Below, in pieces: positions 8,176 through 18,893 of a DNA stretch of 41,126 nucleotides. Position numbers and translations under genes: made by a program. Each line of letters starts with the position of its first letter. Position 1 is the first letter of the stretch. The stretch is from a candidate division BRC1 bacterium HGW-BRC1-1 (GTDB taxonomy: Bacteria; Sumerlaeota; Sumerlaeia; Sumerlaeales; Sumerlaeaceae): positions 1 through 41,126 of the forward strand of contig PHCB01000022.1 in the NCBI GenBank assembly GCA_002842095.1, in the 5' to 3' direction. The notes under the pieces were generated by a model. That model did not search any database. It was not told where the DNA came from and saw only the letters and a list, made by a program, of their open reading frames with translations.

Positions 8176-10325
8176 GGATTCGGCTCGATCTTGTAAACGG
8201 TAACGCCGGGCGGCAGCTTGGTCGCTTTGAGTCGCGGGGAGGCGAGGACATCCTGAAGGAGTTGCCACTCCTCGGCGGAGAAGCGTGAACGCCAGAATTT
8301 TTCCTGCGGTGCAAGCTCGGCGTTGTTCATGAAGATGTAAGCGATACCATTTTGGCCGGCGAAGTCAAAGAAGTCGTCGGGTGTTTTCCATGCGTGTTGT
8401 CGTGCGAGGTTGGCGAAGACGGGTGCATCGAACCAGTCGCTCCACAGCGCTTTGAACCGGGCCCCATAGATGCGGTGCTCTCCCACGAAAAGCACGCGCT
8501 CGTCGGGTTTCACTTTTTCGTTCAGCCATTGGAATCCCCGCTGATAGCTGAGGGCGCGGGCGAGGTATTCTTCGTGGCTCATGGCACCCGCAAGATACGG
8601 AGCGGCGGGGGGAACGGCGCGGGCCAGCGTGTATTGCACGGTCCACAGCGCGCCATAGGCCGACGTAAAGAACAGCAGGAGAAGGGCGCATTGACCCGCT
8701 CGTTTCGAGGATCGCCACGCGACGTTGACGAAAGCCGCCGTCAGGGGCGCGAGCAACAACGCCACGAGGACGAGCATGCGGTTGCTTTGATAGGTGAAGT
8801 ACCACATGAAATAAGCCAGCGCAGCAGCAGCAGCGATGAGCCACAATGGACGAGTCCGGCTGCCGTGGACCAGATGGGTCAGCAACACGCCCGCGAAGCC
8901 AAAGGCGAGCAGGACGAACCACAACGGACCGGGATTGTGACCTTCATAATCGGGCCATTGAAACGCCACACGCGTGAGAGTCGGGATGATGTTGCCCACC
9001 GTGGCCGGTTCGCCTTTGTCGCTCATTCGCTCGGCAAGAAAACGCGCTGACTCCGCCGACCATTCACCGCCGCCAAAAAGAGTGTGAGCGAGCGGATAGA
9101 CCGGGTTGCCGGTGAAGGCGAGATTCTTGAGGAACCAGGGCGAACTGAGAGCCGCCATCGCGAGAAACGCGAGGAGGAAGTGGCGCGCATTGAAGGATCG
9201 CCGTTCGCCGCGCCTGACGGGCGGCGCGAACGCGAAGTAGTTCCAGACGGCAAGCAGGGCCAGTGCGGCAAGCCACACCACGGCGGTGTATTTGCAGCCG
9301 AGGGCACCCGCGGCCATCGCCCCAAGGAGAAGGTAGTCCCCCCGCCGGCCGGTGACCATGGCTCGAAGTAGCGCGAAAAGTGTGAGCACAAAAAAGAGCG
9401 CCACGGCGTGATCCACAAAGGGCCACGTGGCTGTGATGAAGGACGCAGGCATGCCGAAGACGATCAAGACCGGAACCGCCCGCAAGGCCCATCCCGGGGC
9501 GTGGGGTGAGAGCGGCTCGACGTAGCGCATGATCGCGCCGATAAGGGCGACGGCGACGGCGAACATGCACAAGAGGTGCATGAGTTGGGAGGCTTCCGGC
9601 GCGCCGACGCCGAGCGCGATGAGGTAATGCATCTCGGGCAGGAACGGGAAATTCGAGAAGGCGTTCGAGGGCAGATAGAGGATGCGCCCGGCTTTGAGAA
9701 ACTCCTGCGGAGCGCCGAGGTGGTAGCGCATGCCATCGCTTTGGATGGGTGGCGTGAGGGCGATGAGCACCGCAAAGATCGCGAGCAACAGCAAGGCCAC
9801 GGCGACAATGTTTCTCGCAAGGGGCCGTGAACCAGAGCGCCAGACCGGCGGCAGCGATCGCAAATCCTGCAGAAGTGAACGATGGGACGCGAGCGCCGCA
9901 ACACCGAGAAGCGCCAGAACGATGCCCATAACCCAGGGTCTTGCGCCTCCGGCGAGGCCGAGTAGGAACACTAATAATCCGACAGCCAGAAATCCGGTTG
10001 CGAAGGAGAAGGCCCAGCGCTCAGCAGTGTTCATTGCAGAAGGGCCTACGCGGTCGAGCACAAACCGTCCCACGGTCGTGAGTCCGGCCAACCAAACCAG
10101 CGCCGTTCCCAGTGAAAGAAGCGGCAGGTTGAACCACTGGAAAATGGCGCGACCCTCGAAAGCATTTTGAAGGAGCAGAAATGTGCGCCCTGCTTCGAGG
10201 CTGGAAAGCAGGGCCAGATCCGAACCAGCCCGTTGTGCCCAACCCACAAAAATGAGGGCGCCCAGGGCAGCGAGGCCGATGAAGATCCACGCAAGAATCA
10301 GCGTTAACGGGCGCGCAGAGCTCAT
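8172..10325 (-). CDS. Large polytopic glycosyltransferase-like membrane protein (GT39/ArnT-like)
   Basis: 717 residues from ATG 10325, which overlaps the upstream stop (ATGA, 10322-10325). There are about a dozen TM helices and a soluble C-terminal region (about 600-717). The diagnostic piece is the luminal loop TPPIQSDGMRYHLGAPQEFL, resembling the D-x-x-x-YHL pattern of PMT/ArnT-like GT-C enzymes that use polyprenyl-phosphate sugars. Further blocks, GALGCKYTAVVWLAAL and SSPWFLKNLAFTGNPVYPL, are typical of bacterial 'dolichyl-phosphate-mannose-protein mannosyltransferase-like' proteins. The predicted role is transfer of a sugar to a glycan, lipid or protein on the outer face of the cytoplasmic membrane. 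Donor and acceptor cannot be read from the sequence. It is coupled both upstream and downstream, so it belongs to a four-gene unit. Confidence 0.78.
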   Translation of the reverse strand: MSSARPLTLILAWIFIGLAALGALIFVGWAQRAGSDLALLSSLEAGRTFLLLQNAFEGRAIFQWFNLPLLSLGTALVWLAGLTTVGRFVLDRVGPSAMNTAERWAFSFATGFLAVGLLVFLLGLAGGARPWVMGIVLALLGVAALASHRSLLQDLRSLPPVWRSGSRPLARNIVAVALLLLAIFAVLIALTPPIQSDGMRYHLGAPQEFLKAGRILYLPSNAFSNFPFLPEMHYLIALGVGAPEASQLMHLLCMFAVAVALIGAIMRYVEPLSPHAPGWALRAVPVLIVFGMPASFITATWPFVDHAVALFFVLTLFALLRAMVTGRRGDYLLLGAMAAGALGCKYTAVVWLAALALLAVWNYFAFAPPVRRGERRSFNARHFLLAFLAMAALSSPWFLKNLAFTGNPVYPLAHTLFGGGEWSAESARFLAERMSDKGEPATVGNIIPTLTRVAFQWPDYEGHNPGPLWFVLLAFGFAGVLLTHLVHGSRTRPLWLIAAAAALAYFMWYFTYQSNRMLVLVALLLAPLTAAFVNVAWRSSKRAGQCALLLLFFTSAYGALWTVQYTLARAVPPAAPYLAGAMSHEEYLARALSYQRGFQWLNEKVKPDERVLFVGEHRIYGARFKALWSDWFDAPVFANLARQHAWKTPDDFFDFAGQNGIAYIFMNNAELAPQEKFWRSRFSAEEWQLLQDVLASPRLKATKLPPGVTVYKIEPNP

Positions 10326-11329
10326 GACATCGGTTCGCCGGTTGAAGGAATCTGTGCCTCGCGGGCGGCGCGAGCTTCGCGCGACCATGCCATATACCGG
10401 AGCATAAATGGGATGCCCGCCAGCGCCGGCAGGATGTATCGAAGGTTAACGTACATCGCCACGGCCAGCATGACTTCCGGCGGATACTGCGGGAAGAACG
10501 CCTGCAACGCGCCGTCGCGGGTGCCGAAACCGGCAATGGTCAGCGGAATTAATCCAATGAAAATGGCGAGGGGGACCAGCGAGGAAAATTGTCCCGGTCC
10601 CACGACCGCGTCGAGGGAGCGAAAGAAGCAGTAAATCTGCAACAGGTGAAAGACCCAGATGGTGAGCGACAGCGCAATGATGCGTCCACGCCGAGCGCCC
10701 CGCGATTGCAGCAGGGCCATCACCTCATGGCTTGCGACGAGCATCCGATAAACGCGGGTTGCACGCGGTTTGGTGCCCAGCCACGCCAGGCCGCACTTCA
10801 TGCCGGGCAGCGCATCGAGTGGAACGAAATACAGCACCGCGACTCCACCCACGGCGGCAAGACCCAGTAATCCGGCCAGCAGGAGAGCCGCGGGACTGAC
10901 TGCCGCTGAAGTGGGCTGCATCAGCAGAAGGACGACGCCGGCCAGCATGAACAGGGCAAGGGCGGCCACATCGAGCATCTTTTCAAAGACGACCACGTTC
11001 ATGGCGCGCTTCAGATCGAGCGCTCCCATGCGGTGTAGAAACCACCCCTTGGAGAGGTCGCCCAGCTTGGAGGGTAGCACAAGATTCATGGTGTTGCCGG
11101 CGAGGATAAGCCCCACGCTTTCGCCCCACGTGATGGGCGTGAAGAGGTCCACCATTCGTTTCCAGCGCAGGGCAATGATGCCGATCTGCGGCACGAACAG
11201 CCCCAGCGCGAGGAGGAACCACGACATGCGGGTGGACGCGAAATTCCGCATCAGGTCGGCGCGGTCGATACCCAAAAAAAGAAACGTCAACAGCGCCACG
11301 GTAGCGGCCAGGGCCAGCCAGCGTTTCAA
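10322..11329 (-). CDS. LPG-synthase-TM / AglD-type integral membrane protein
   Basis: 335 residues and about eight TM helices. Family features are RWKRMVDLFTPITWGESVGL followed by LAGNTMNLVLPSKLGDLSKGW, the characteristic N-x-x-LPs+lGDl block of the lysylphosphatidylglycerol-synthase transmembrane family (UPF0104). FGTRDGALQAFFP near residue 275 matches the conserved G-x-REg region. The family includes MprF flippase domains and archaeal AglD, which works in surface-protein glycosylation, so a role in moving or finishing a lipid-linked glycan is reasonable but inferred. The ATG at 11329 overlaps the stop of the preceding gene (ATGA), and its own stop overlaps the next ATG. Confidence 0.82.
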   Translation of the reverse strand: MKRWLALAATVALLTFLFLGIDRADLMRNFASTRMSWFLLALGLFVPQIGIIALRWKRMVDLFTPITWGESVGLILAGNTMNLVLPSKLGDLSKGWFLHRMGALDLKRAMNVVVFEKMLDVAALALFMLAGVVLLLMQPTSAAVSPAALLLAGLLGLAAVGGVAVLYFVPLDALPGMKCGLAWLGTKPRATRVYRMLVASHEVMALLQSRGARRGRIIALSLTIWVFHLLQIYCFFRSLDAVVGPGQFSSLVPLAIFIGLIPLTIAGFGTRDGALQAFFPQYPPEVMLAVAMYVNLRYILPALAGIPFMLRYMAWSREARAAREAQIPSTGEPMS

Positions 11330-12966
11330 CGGTCGGTCACGCGCACGATCATTGTTTCCTCGCCCATGTCGCAGTTGTTCACCTGATCCAGCAGCAGAGG
11401 TTGGGCGCTCCAGGGTTTCAGTACGCTCTTTTGAAAGACGTTACTGTTTGCCACATAAATGGAGGTCGCATCGGAGCCGATGTGAATGCGGGCGAGGCGC
11501 GGCGCGTTGGGGGCGCGGGTCAACCGGTTGATGATGCGCACGCCGTCCTCGCCGAATTCGAACACGCGCTCGAAGGTGTACTCGGTGCGCGTCTTTCCGG
11601 TGATGAGGATTTTCTGTAGCAGACCGCGCAACAGGTTTGGCGCGAAGCGCCCGAGGGTGAGGTTCAGCAGGCGAAATAAAATCTGCGTAAAGGGTGTGGC
11701 GGTGTGGGCTTTTCGTCGGCACATGGCACCCGTCACCGCGAAACGGCCGCTGTCGATGTCGGCCGTTATGGCGTAGTCGTCCACGAGGTGCGATACGATG
11801 ACGCGGTGGTCGTCGGTCTCGGCGATAATGCCGGTGTCGTTGTGGATGGTGCCCTTCTCAGACACGACCTTCAACACGCCGCCCTTCAGCAGGCTCAACA
11901 CCGCGTGGTAACGCGGCGTGTTGACCACGTACATGCGGGCCTTTTCGAAGTACTTGTGATACGGTTCGCGGGCATTGAGAGGAGTGGCCGCGCGGGTGGG
12001 GGAGAAGTCGCGCCAGGCCTCCATCCAGTCGTACAAATAGTGCGCGCACATGCGGTCGTCGTCGTTGAAGTAGCGGGTTGAGTTGGGCAGGCCGCGGGTG
12101 AGAAATTGATCGGCGATCTGCGCGGCGCGCGGGTTTCGCGGCGCCATGAGTTCAAAACCGTGGGCGTAAAAGTGATACGTGTTCCTGCTGCCGTATTCGC
12201 CTGCGTAGCTGCCATCGGGGTGCATGAAGTGCGAGCAGAAATCGACTGCGGGGTTCAGCATTTGAAGCAGCGATTTGTCGCCGCTTTTGCGGTGTAGCTT
12301 GGCGAGAAATGCGACGGTGCAACTCTGGTAGCCGGGGTCGGCGCCCTCGTATTCCCAGAACCAACCCTCGTCGGGATTAAACCAGTCTCGGCAGATTTGC
12401 ACGAAGTCATCGCTGGCTTTGCGGAAGCGTTCCTCGCCGGTGAGCATGAACGTGTTGTACAGCGCCAGCGCGGCCAGGGCTTGATGGTTGGACAGCCGAC
12501 CGGTCTCGTTGTGGCGGCGCAGGTAGTCCGCGCGGCGGGCTGCAAAGGCGAGTGTTTCGGGCCGTTTGTCACCAAGCAGAAGCGCGGTTTCGGTGCATGC
12601 GTTGAGCGAGAAAACCAACGCACCGAGGGCGCGCTCGTACGGGAAATAATCGTCGCAGGTGCCGTCAGAGTGGGCGCTGATGCGGGCGAAATCGATGCCG
12701 GCCAGCGCCAGTTCACGGACGCGATCGGACCCCTGATAAGGGTTGTCGGGGAAATCGAGCGTGGCGGCCAGCGCCAGCGGCAGGGAGAATTCCTGATACA
12801 TGCCGCTGGGGAAATCCATGGTGCGGTAGTGCCAGTAACTGCGGTCGAAGCACCCATAGGTCGGGCTGTAGCGGTTGCGGTCAACCATCTGGAAAAGCCG
12901 CGGCAGGTAGCGCAGCGTTTCATCCGTGTAACGGCGGCGAAGTTCGAGGGGGGAAACAGTCTTCAT
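11326..12966 (-). CDS. Uncharacterised protein with predicted alpha/alpha-toroid (six-hairpin-like) domain
   Basis: 546 residues, with no signal peptide or TM helix seen. Residues about 30-330 are rich in aromatic and acidic residues and carry alternating helix-hairpin motifs (SYWHYRTMDFPSGMYQEF, CDDYFPYERALGALVFSLNA, RLSNHQALAALALYNTF, GWFWEYEGADPGYQ, YAGEYGSRNTYHFYAHGFEL). This resembles heparinase II/III-like and other six-hairpin glycosidase or lyase toroids. Residues about 350-546 look like a beta-rich domain. I cannot name a specific family. A role in polysaccharide or uronic-acid-glycan modification is inferred from the fold impression and from coupling with three membrane glycan genes. 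It is the first gene of the unit. No good SD precedes ATG 12966. Confidence 0.6.
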   Translation of the reverse strand: MKTVSPLELRRRYTDETLRYLPRLFQMVDRNRYSPTYGCFDRSYWHYRTMDFPSGMYQEFSLPLALAATLDFPDNPYQGSDRVRELALAGIDFARISAHSDGTCDDYFPYERALGALVFSLNACTETALLLGDKRPETLAFAARRADYLRRHNETGRLSNHQALAALALYNTFMLTGEERFRKASDDFVQICRDWFNPDEGWFWEYEGADPGYQSCTVAFLAKLHRKSGDKSLLQMLNPAVDFCSHFMHPDGSYAGEYGSRNTYHFYAHGFELMAPRNPRAAQIADQFLTRGLPNSTRYFNDDDRMCAHYLYDWMEAWRDFSPTRAATPLNAREPYHKYFEKARMYVVNTPRYHAVLSLLKGGVLKVVSEKGTIHNDTGIIAETDDHRVIVSHLVDDYAITADIDSGRFAVTGAMCRRKAHTATPFTQILFRLLNLTLGRFAPNLLRGLLQKILITGKTRTEYTFERVFEFGEDGVRIINRLTRAPNAPRLARIHIGSDATSIYVANSNVFQKSVLKPWSAQPLLLDQVNNCDMGEETMIVRVTDR

Positions 12967-13053
12967 GTTTATGATTTCGTCTCACGCGGAAGTGATTCGC
13001 AAGGAAAGCCAACATTGCATCGGCGAAATGATGGACCAGAGATCATGAGAAGT

Positions 13054-13075
13054 GGGAAGGGACCGGGAGGGAGGG
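13054..13075 (+). other. G-quadruplex-forming motif
   Basis: Five runs of three guanines on the + strand (13054-13056, 13059-13061, 13065-13067, 13069-13071, 13073-13075), separated by loops of 2, 3, 1 and 1 nt. This satisfies the canonical G3N1-7 pattern with one spare run. It lies about 88-110 nt upstream of the first gene of the minus-strand glycan operon, on its template strand. Confidence 0.7.
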
Positions 13076-13338
13076 AAGAAGCGGGGATTTGTACGCTGAG
13101 GTCGCGCTTCGGGACTGTTGAACTTTCTCTTCCCGCGTTCGGATGCGACCTGTTGACGGTTTTTTCAAGCGCAAGTCGGGAGTAACGCGCTGCAATTGGA
13201 GGTGATGGGATCCATGCAAGGCGTCCCATGCGGATGCTGTGCGGGGCGAAAGTGCCCGTTCGGGGGCTTCTCAGGCCGGTTTCGGCTTGCGCCCATCGCT
13301 CAGGCACAATTGCCCATGAGGATAACCAATAATCCATG

Positions 13339-13379
13339 CAAACATCATGCCCGTGGCGGCGGTGGATTCTTTAGCCGTT
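13339..13379 (+). repeat. Direct repeat, copy A (about 40 bp, diverged)
   Basis: Starts with CAAACATCATGC and contains GGCGGCGG and GGATTCTT. Copy B at 13693-13731 has the same blocks in the same order, with two 1-nt gaps and a few substitutions (about 34 matching positions of 41). The copies are 354 bp apart and flank the 11-bp tandem repeats. Confidence 0.7.
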
Positions 13380-13430
13380 CCTTTTCCTCTTCAAGTCGGC
13401 GCCTCGCCCCATTTTTTCGTCGAATTCCAA

Positions 13431-13463
13431 CCGGTGTGCAACCGGTGTGCAACCGGTGTGCAA
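13431..13463 (+). repeat. Three exact tandem copies of an 11-bp unit
   Basis: CCGGTGTGCAA occurs at 13431-13441, 13442-13452 and 13453-13463 without any mismatch or spacer, preceded by CAA. An 11-bp period places the units on nearly the same face of the helix. No fourth copy is adjacent and the array is too short for CRISPR. It could be an iterated protein-binding site or simple slippage. Confidence 0.85.
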
Positions 13464-13692
13464 GCCCCCAAAACACCCAACCTGATATTGTATTCCGTTG
13501 TGTCTACACGCATCTTTTGTGAGACTCGCTTTTCGTTTTTGCCTCTCCCTGATCCCCGATCCCTGCTTCCTCTTTACCTCGCTCTTGGGCGACGCCGCCA
13601 GAAGACTCGTGAAAAAACCGGGGGAGCAAGTGCACGACTTGCGGGCCATTGGGAACCTTTCTTGCCCTGAGGGGATATTCAACAATACAATA

Positions 13693-13731
13693 CAAACATC
13701 ATGCGGAGGCGGCGGGGATTCTTCAGCAGTT
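13693..13731 (+). repeat. Direct repeat, copy B (about 40 bp, diverged)
   Basis: Second copy of the repeat described at 13339-13379: CAAACATCATGC is identical for 12 nt, followed by GGCGGCGG, GGATTCTT, AGC and GTT in register. It ends about 95 bp before the start of the RAYT-like gene. Confidence 0.7.
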
Positions 13732-13826
13732 GCGCCTCATATTCACCCACACAATGCCATGGCATTTTCGAACATGGCTATTTTTGCTTGAACCCCGCGA
13801 ATTGTTCGACCGATCATGAGCAATTC

Positions 13827-14498
13827 ATGCCACGCTTTGCTCGCATAACATTGCCCAACCAGCCTTATCTGGTTTGCCACGCCACGTCAAACTCCGCGGG
13901 TCTTTTTCCCCTGGAGGGAGATCATGAGGTGTATCTCAACATGCTTCATGAGGCTTGCGAAGCGTGTGGATTGTCGCTGCTTGCCTATGCGTTGTTGCCC
14001 GATCGTGTTTATCATCTCGTTTCAGCGGGTGAGATAGACTGCATGGCCCAGGCCATTGGCCGGGCGCACATGCGCTATTCGCTTCATGTGAAACGAACCA
14101 CACAACGCAACGGTCCGGCGTTGTGGACGGGGCGGTTTTCCAGCACGATGCTGGAGGGCTCGCTGGTTCCTGACGGAGCAAAGTTTGTGGAACGGGCAGC
14201 CATTCACGCGGGGCTTGAGTCAGCACCCGGCGAGTATCGCTGGAGCAGTGCTCATGCGCGCGTGGAGGGAGAGAAGGATCCGTTTGTCGAGTCGCTGGGA
14301 ATGAAGCCCGGCGTATGGCGCAAATGGATATTGGAACCTCTTGATGCAGCACTGTTGCAGGAATTCAGCAAGAACCTGAAGACCGGTCGCCCCACGGGAA
14401 GTACAGCCTGGCTTCAAAAAATGGAAAAGCAGATCGGAAGGTCGCTGGTTGCACGCCCCCGCGGCCGCCGACCGGGTAAGGCAAAGGCGCAGAAGTAG
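13827..14498 (+). CDS. RAYT-family (REP-associated tyrosine transposase-like) protein lacking the HUH histidines
   Basis: 223 residues from ATG 13827, whose product begins MPRFARITLPNQPY like canonical Y1/RAYT proteins; the frame is open further upstream without homology. Family landmarks are EVYLNMLHEA, the RYSLHVKR region that retains the candidate nucleophilic Tyr, LWTGRFSS, the EYRWSSA block and the RAYT-type tail GRPTGSTAWLQ..RPRGRRPGK. The metal-binding HUH segment, normally AYVLMPNHxHLL, reads AYALLPDRVYHLV: both histidines are replaced (Arg and Tyr). Family members nick or rejoin single-stranded DNA at REP hairpins; this one is probably catalytically altered or domesticated. No second transposon gene or terminal inverted repeats are seen. 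It converges on sucB with 56 nt between stops. Confidence 0.85.
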   Translation: MPRFARITLPNQPYLVCHATSNSAGLFPLEGDHEVYLNMLHEACEACGLSLLAYALLPDRVYHLVSAGEIDCMAQAIGRAHMRYSLHVKRTTQRNGPALWTGRFSSTMLEGSLVPDGAKFVERAAIHAGLESAPGEYRWSSAHARVEGEKDPFVESLGMKPGVWRKWILEPLDAALLQEFSKNLKTGRPTGSTAWLQKMEKQIGRSLVARPRGRRPGKAKAQK

Positions 14499-14527
14499 CG
14501 CGGTCGGTAAGGCCGGAAGATCGATTC

Positions 14528-14549
14528 GGGCAGACAGGAATGTCCGCCC
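14528..14549. repeat. REP-like hairpin beside the RAYT-like gene
   Basis: GGGCAGAC (14528-14535) pairs with GTCCGCCC (14542-14549), 7 of 8 positions, around a 6-nt loop AGGAAT. It lies 29 nt after the RAYT-like stop and 6 nt from the convergent sucB stop. There is no T-run, so a REP-type palindrome is at least as likely as a terminator. Only one copy is present in the window. Confidence 0.5.
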
Positions 14550-15675
14550 CACTCTCACAACCCCAGCAGCAGCCGTTCGGGTGACGCGATGCGGTCCTTT
14601 ATGTGGACGAGGAACTGCACGGCTTCTTTGCCGTCGATGAGGCGGTGGTCGTAGCTCATGGCCAGATACATCATGGGGCGGATCACGATCTGACCGTCAA
14701 CCACCACGGCGCGCTCGGTGATGTTGTGCATGCCGAGGATGCCGACCTGTGGCGGGTTCAGCAGCGGCGTCGAAAGCATGGAGCCGAACACGCCGCCGTT
14801 GGTGACGGTGAACGTGCCGCCCTTCATCTGGTCGAGGGAGATTTTGCCCTCACGCGCCTGCTTGGCCAGAGCCATCAGTTCGGATTCGATTTCGCCGAAG
14901 GTTTTCTTGTCGCAGTCGCGCAAGACGGGCACCACCAGACCGCGGTTGCTGCTCACGGCCACGCCTACATCGTAGTAGTGGTGGTACACGATGTCGTCGT
15001 CCTCGATGCTGGCGTTAAGCTCGGGCATGGCTTGTAGCGCATCCACCGCGGCTTTGATGAAGAACGACATGAAGCCCAGCTTCACGCCGTGGATTTTCAC
15101 AAAATTATCCTGAAAGCGTCGACGCAGTTCCATCACCGCACTCATGTCCACCTCGTTGAAGGTGGTGAGCATGGCGGTTTCGTGGCGGGCTGCCATGAGG
15201 TGCTTCGCCAGCGTTTTGCGCAGTCGGCTCATGGGTTTGCGCGTGGTGCGTTCGTCTGAGGGGCTATGGGAAAAATGGGAAGCAGGGGAGGCAGGGGAAG
15301 AATGGGAGGTTGGCGCGAAAGCGGGAGCAGGGGCCACGGCGGGCGCGGGGGCGGGCGCAGGGGCGGGTTTTGGTTCTGGCGCAGGAGCAGCCTTGGGAGC
15401 GGCAGGTTTTGGCTCAGGCGCAGGTGCCGCCTTTGGTTTCGCGGGGGGCGCTTCGGGCGCGGGCTTGTCGGCCGTCGCCGCTTTGCTCTCGCCGCCAGCG
15501 GCGGGCGCGGCGGACTCATCGATTTCACCAATGACCGCACCAATCGCAACATCGGTGCCCGCCTGCGAAAGAATCCGCAGGGTGCCCGAGGTTTCGGCTG
15601 TCAGATCAGACGAGGCTTTTTCTGTGTCCAGAGTAACGAGCACGTCGCCTTTGGCGACGGTGTCACCGTCCTTTT

Positions 15676-18519
<2,844 letters not shown>

Positions 18520-18893
18520 GGGAGCATGAGAAGGGGTTCATTGGCAAGCGCTCAAGTGAGGCTTGGGCTAAGATTCTACTCCCAAGGGTGCGGTTTCTTG
18601 CTTGCGTAATGGGATTTTTCCCAACGAGCGCGCTGGGGTTGCAGGCGCTTGATGGAGAGAGAGGGGTGGTGGGAGGTGCAAATGGGAAAGGGCTGCCCCA
18701 GAAAGATGGGTAATCTGTTCCCCGTGGGCATGTAATCTCGCGTTAAAGGGATAGGGGCTCAATCTGGGAGGATCGACCTAAACAATTGAAAAGAAACATG
18801 TTGGGGGCGAAAGTTGATGTTTTGGTTACTGGCACGGGTTTCGTTATAGAAGGGCCAGCAGTAAAAATTTCCCATCCTTTATGGAGGACTACA
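18520..18893. other. 374-bp divergent intergenic region between sucA and the first pilin gene
   Basis: Contains an inverted repeat CTTGGG/CCCAAG (18562-18567 with 18581-18586) 43-67 nt upstream of sucA, and a G-rich stretch with several GGG runs (18663-18692, one loop too long for a strict G-quadruplex). It also contains a sigma-54-like element at 18829-18845 directed at the pilin. No coding sequence is supported before the pilin ATG at 18894. Confidence 0.6.
18829..18845 (+). promoter_or_regulatory. Candidate sigma-54 (-24/-12) promoter for the pilin genes
   Basis: CTGGCACG (18829-18836) is a perfect -24 element. It is followed after 4 nt by TCGTT (18841-18845) where consensus has TTGCW, so the essential -12 GC is GT here. 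Initiation would fall near 18855 and leave about 40 nt of leader. Sigma-54 control of major pilin genes is established in Pseudomonas, Myxococcus and others. The weak -12 half lowers confidence. Confidence 0.45.

Larger units (their letters stand above)
12967..13826. other. 860-bp non-coding region between the glycan operon and the RAYT-like gene
   Basis: Reading frames here are compositionally poor and show no recognisable domain. The region contains, from left to right: a G-quadruplex motif (13054-13075); a short inverted repeat ATGGGA/TCCCAT (about 13206-13230); the first copy of a diverged direct repeat (13339-13379); three exact 11-bp tandem repeats (13431-13463); an AT-rich stretch with TATTGTATT (about 13486); its inverse AATACAATA (about 13684-13692); and the second direct-repeat copy (13693-13731). 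The upstream operon and the RAYT-like gene diverge from it, so promoters for both directions should be here. I cannot point to a convincing -35/-10 pair. Confidence 0.6.

Noticed and set aside
8176..8268. N-terminal extension of the GT87-type protein to ATG 8268
   Set aside because: It would overlap the upstream glycosyltransferase by 97 nt and adds a low-complexity leader; TTG 8175 fits the coupling pattern.
12397..13185. 262-residue open frame on the + strand
   Set aside because: Mostly antisense to the 546-residue glycan-locus gene; no recognisable motif and no SD.
12969..13337. 122-residue open frame on the minus strand in the large gap
   Set aside because: Composition is Ser/Arg/Pro-rich without motifs, it overlaps the G-quadruplex and no start signal supports it.
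13431..13463. Three tandem 11-bp units considered as a CRISPR remnant
   Set aside because: Units are contiguous without spacers and far shorter than CRISPR repeats; no cas gene is in the window.
13701..13826. N-terminal extension of the RAYT-like protein from ATG 13701
   Set aside because: The extra 42 residues are unlike the family and lie within the direct repeat; the family's normal start is at 13827.
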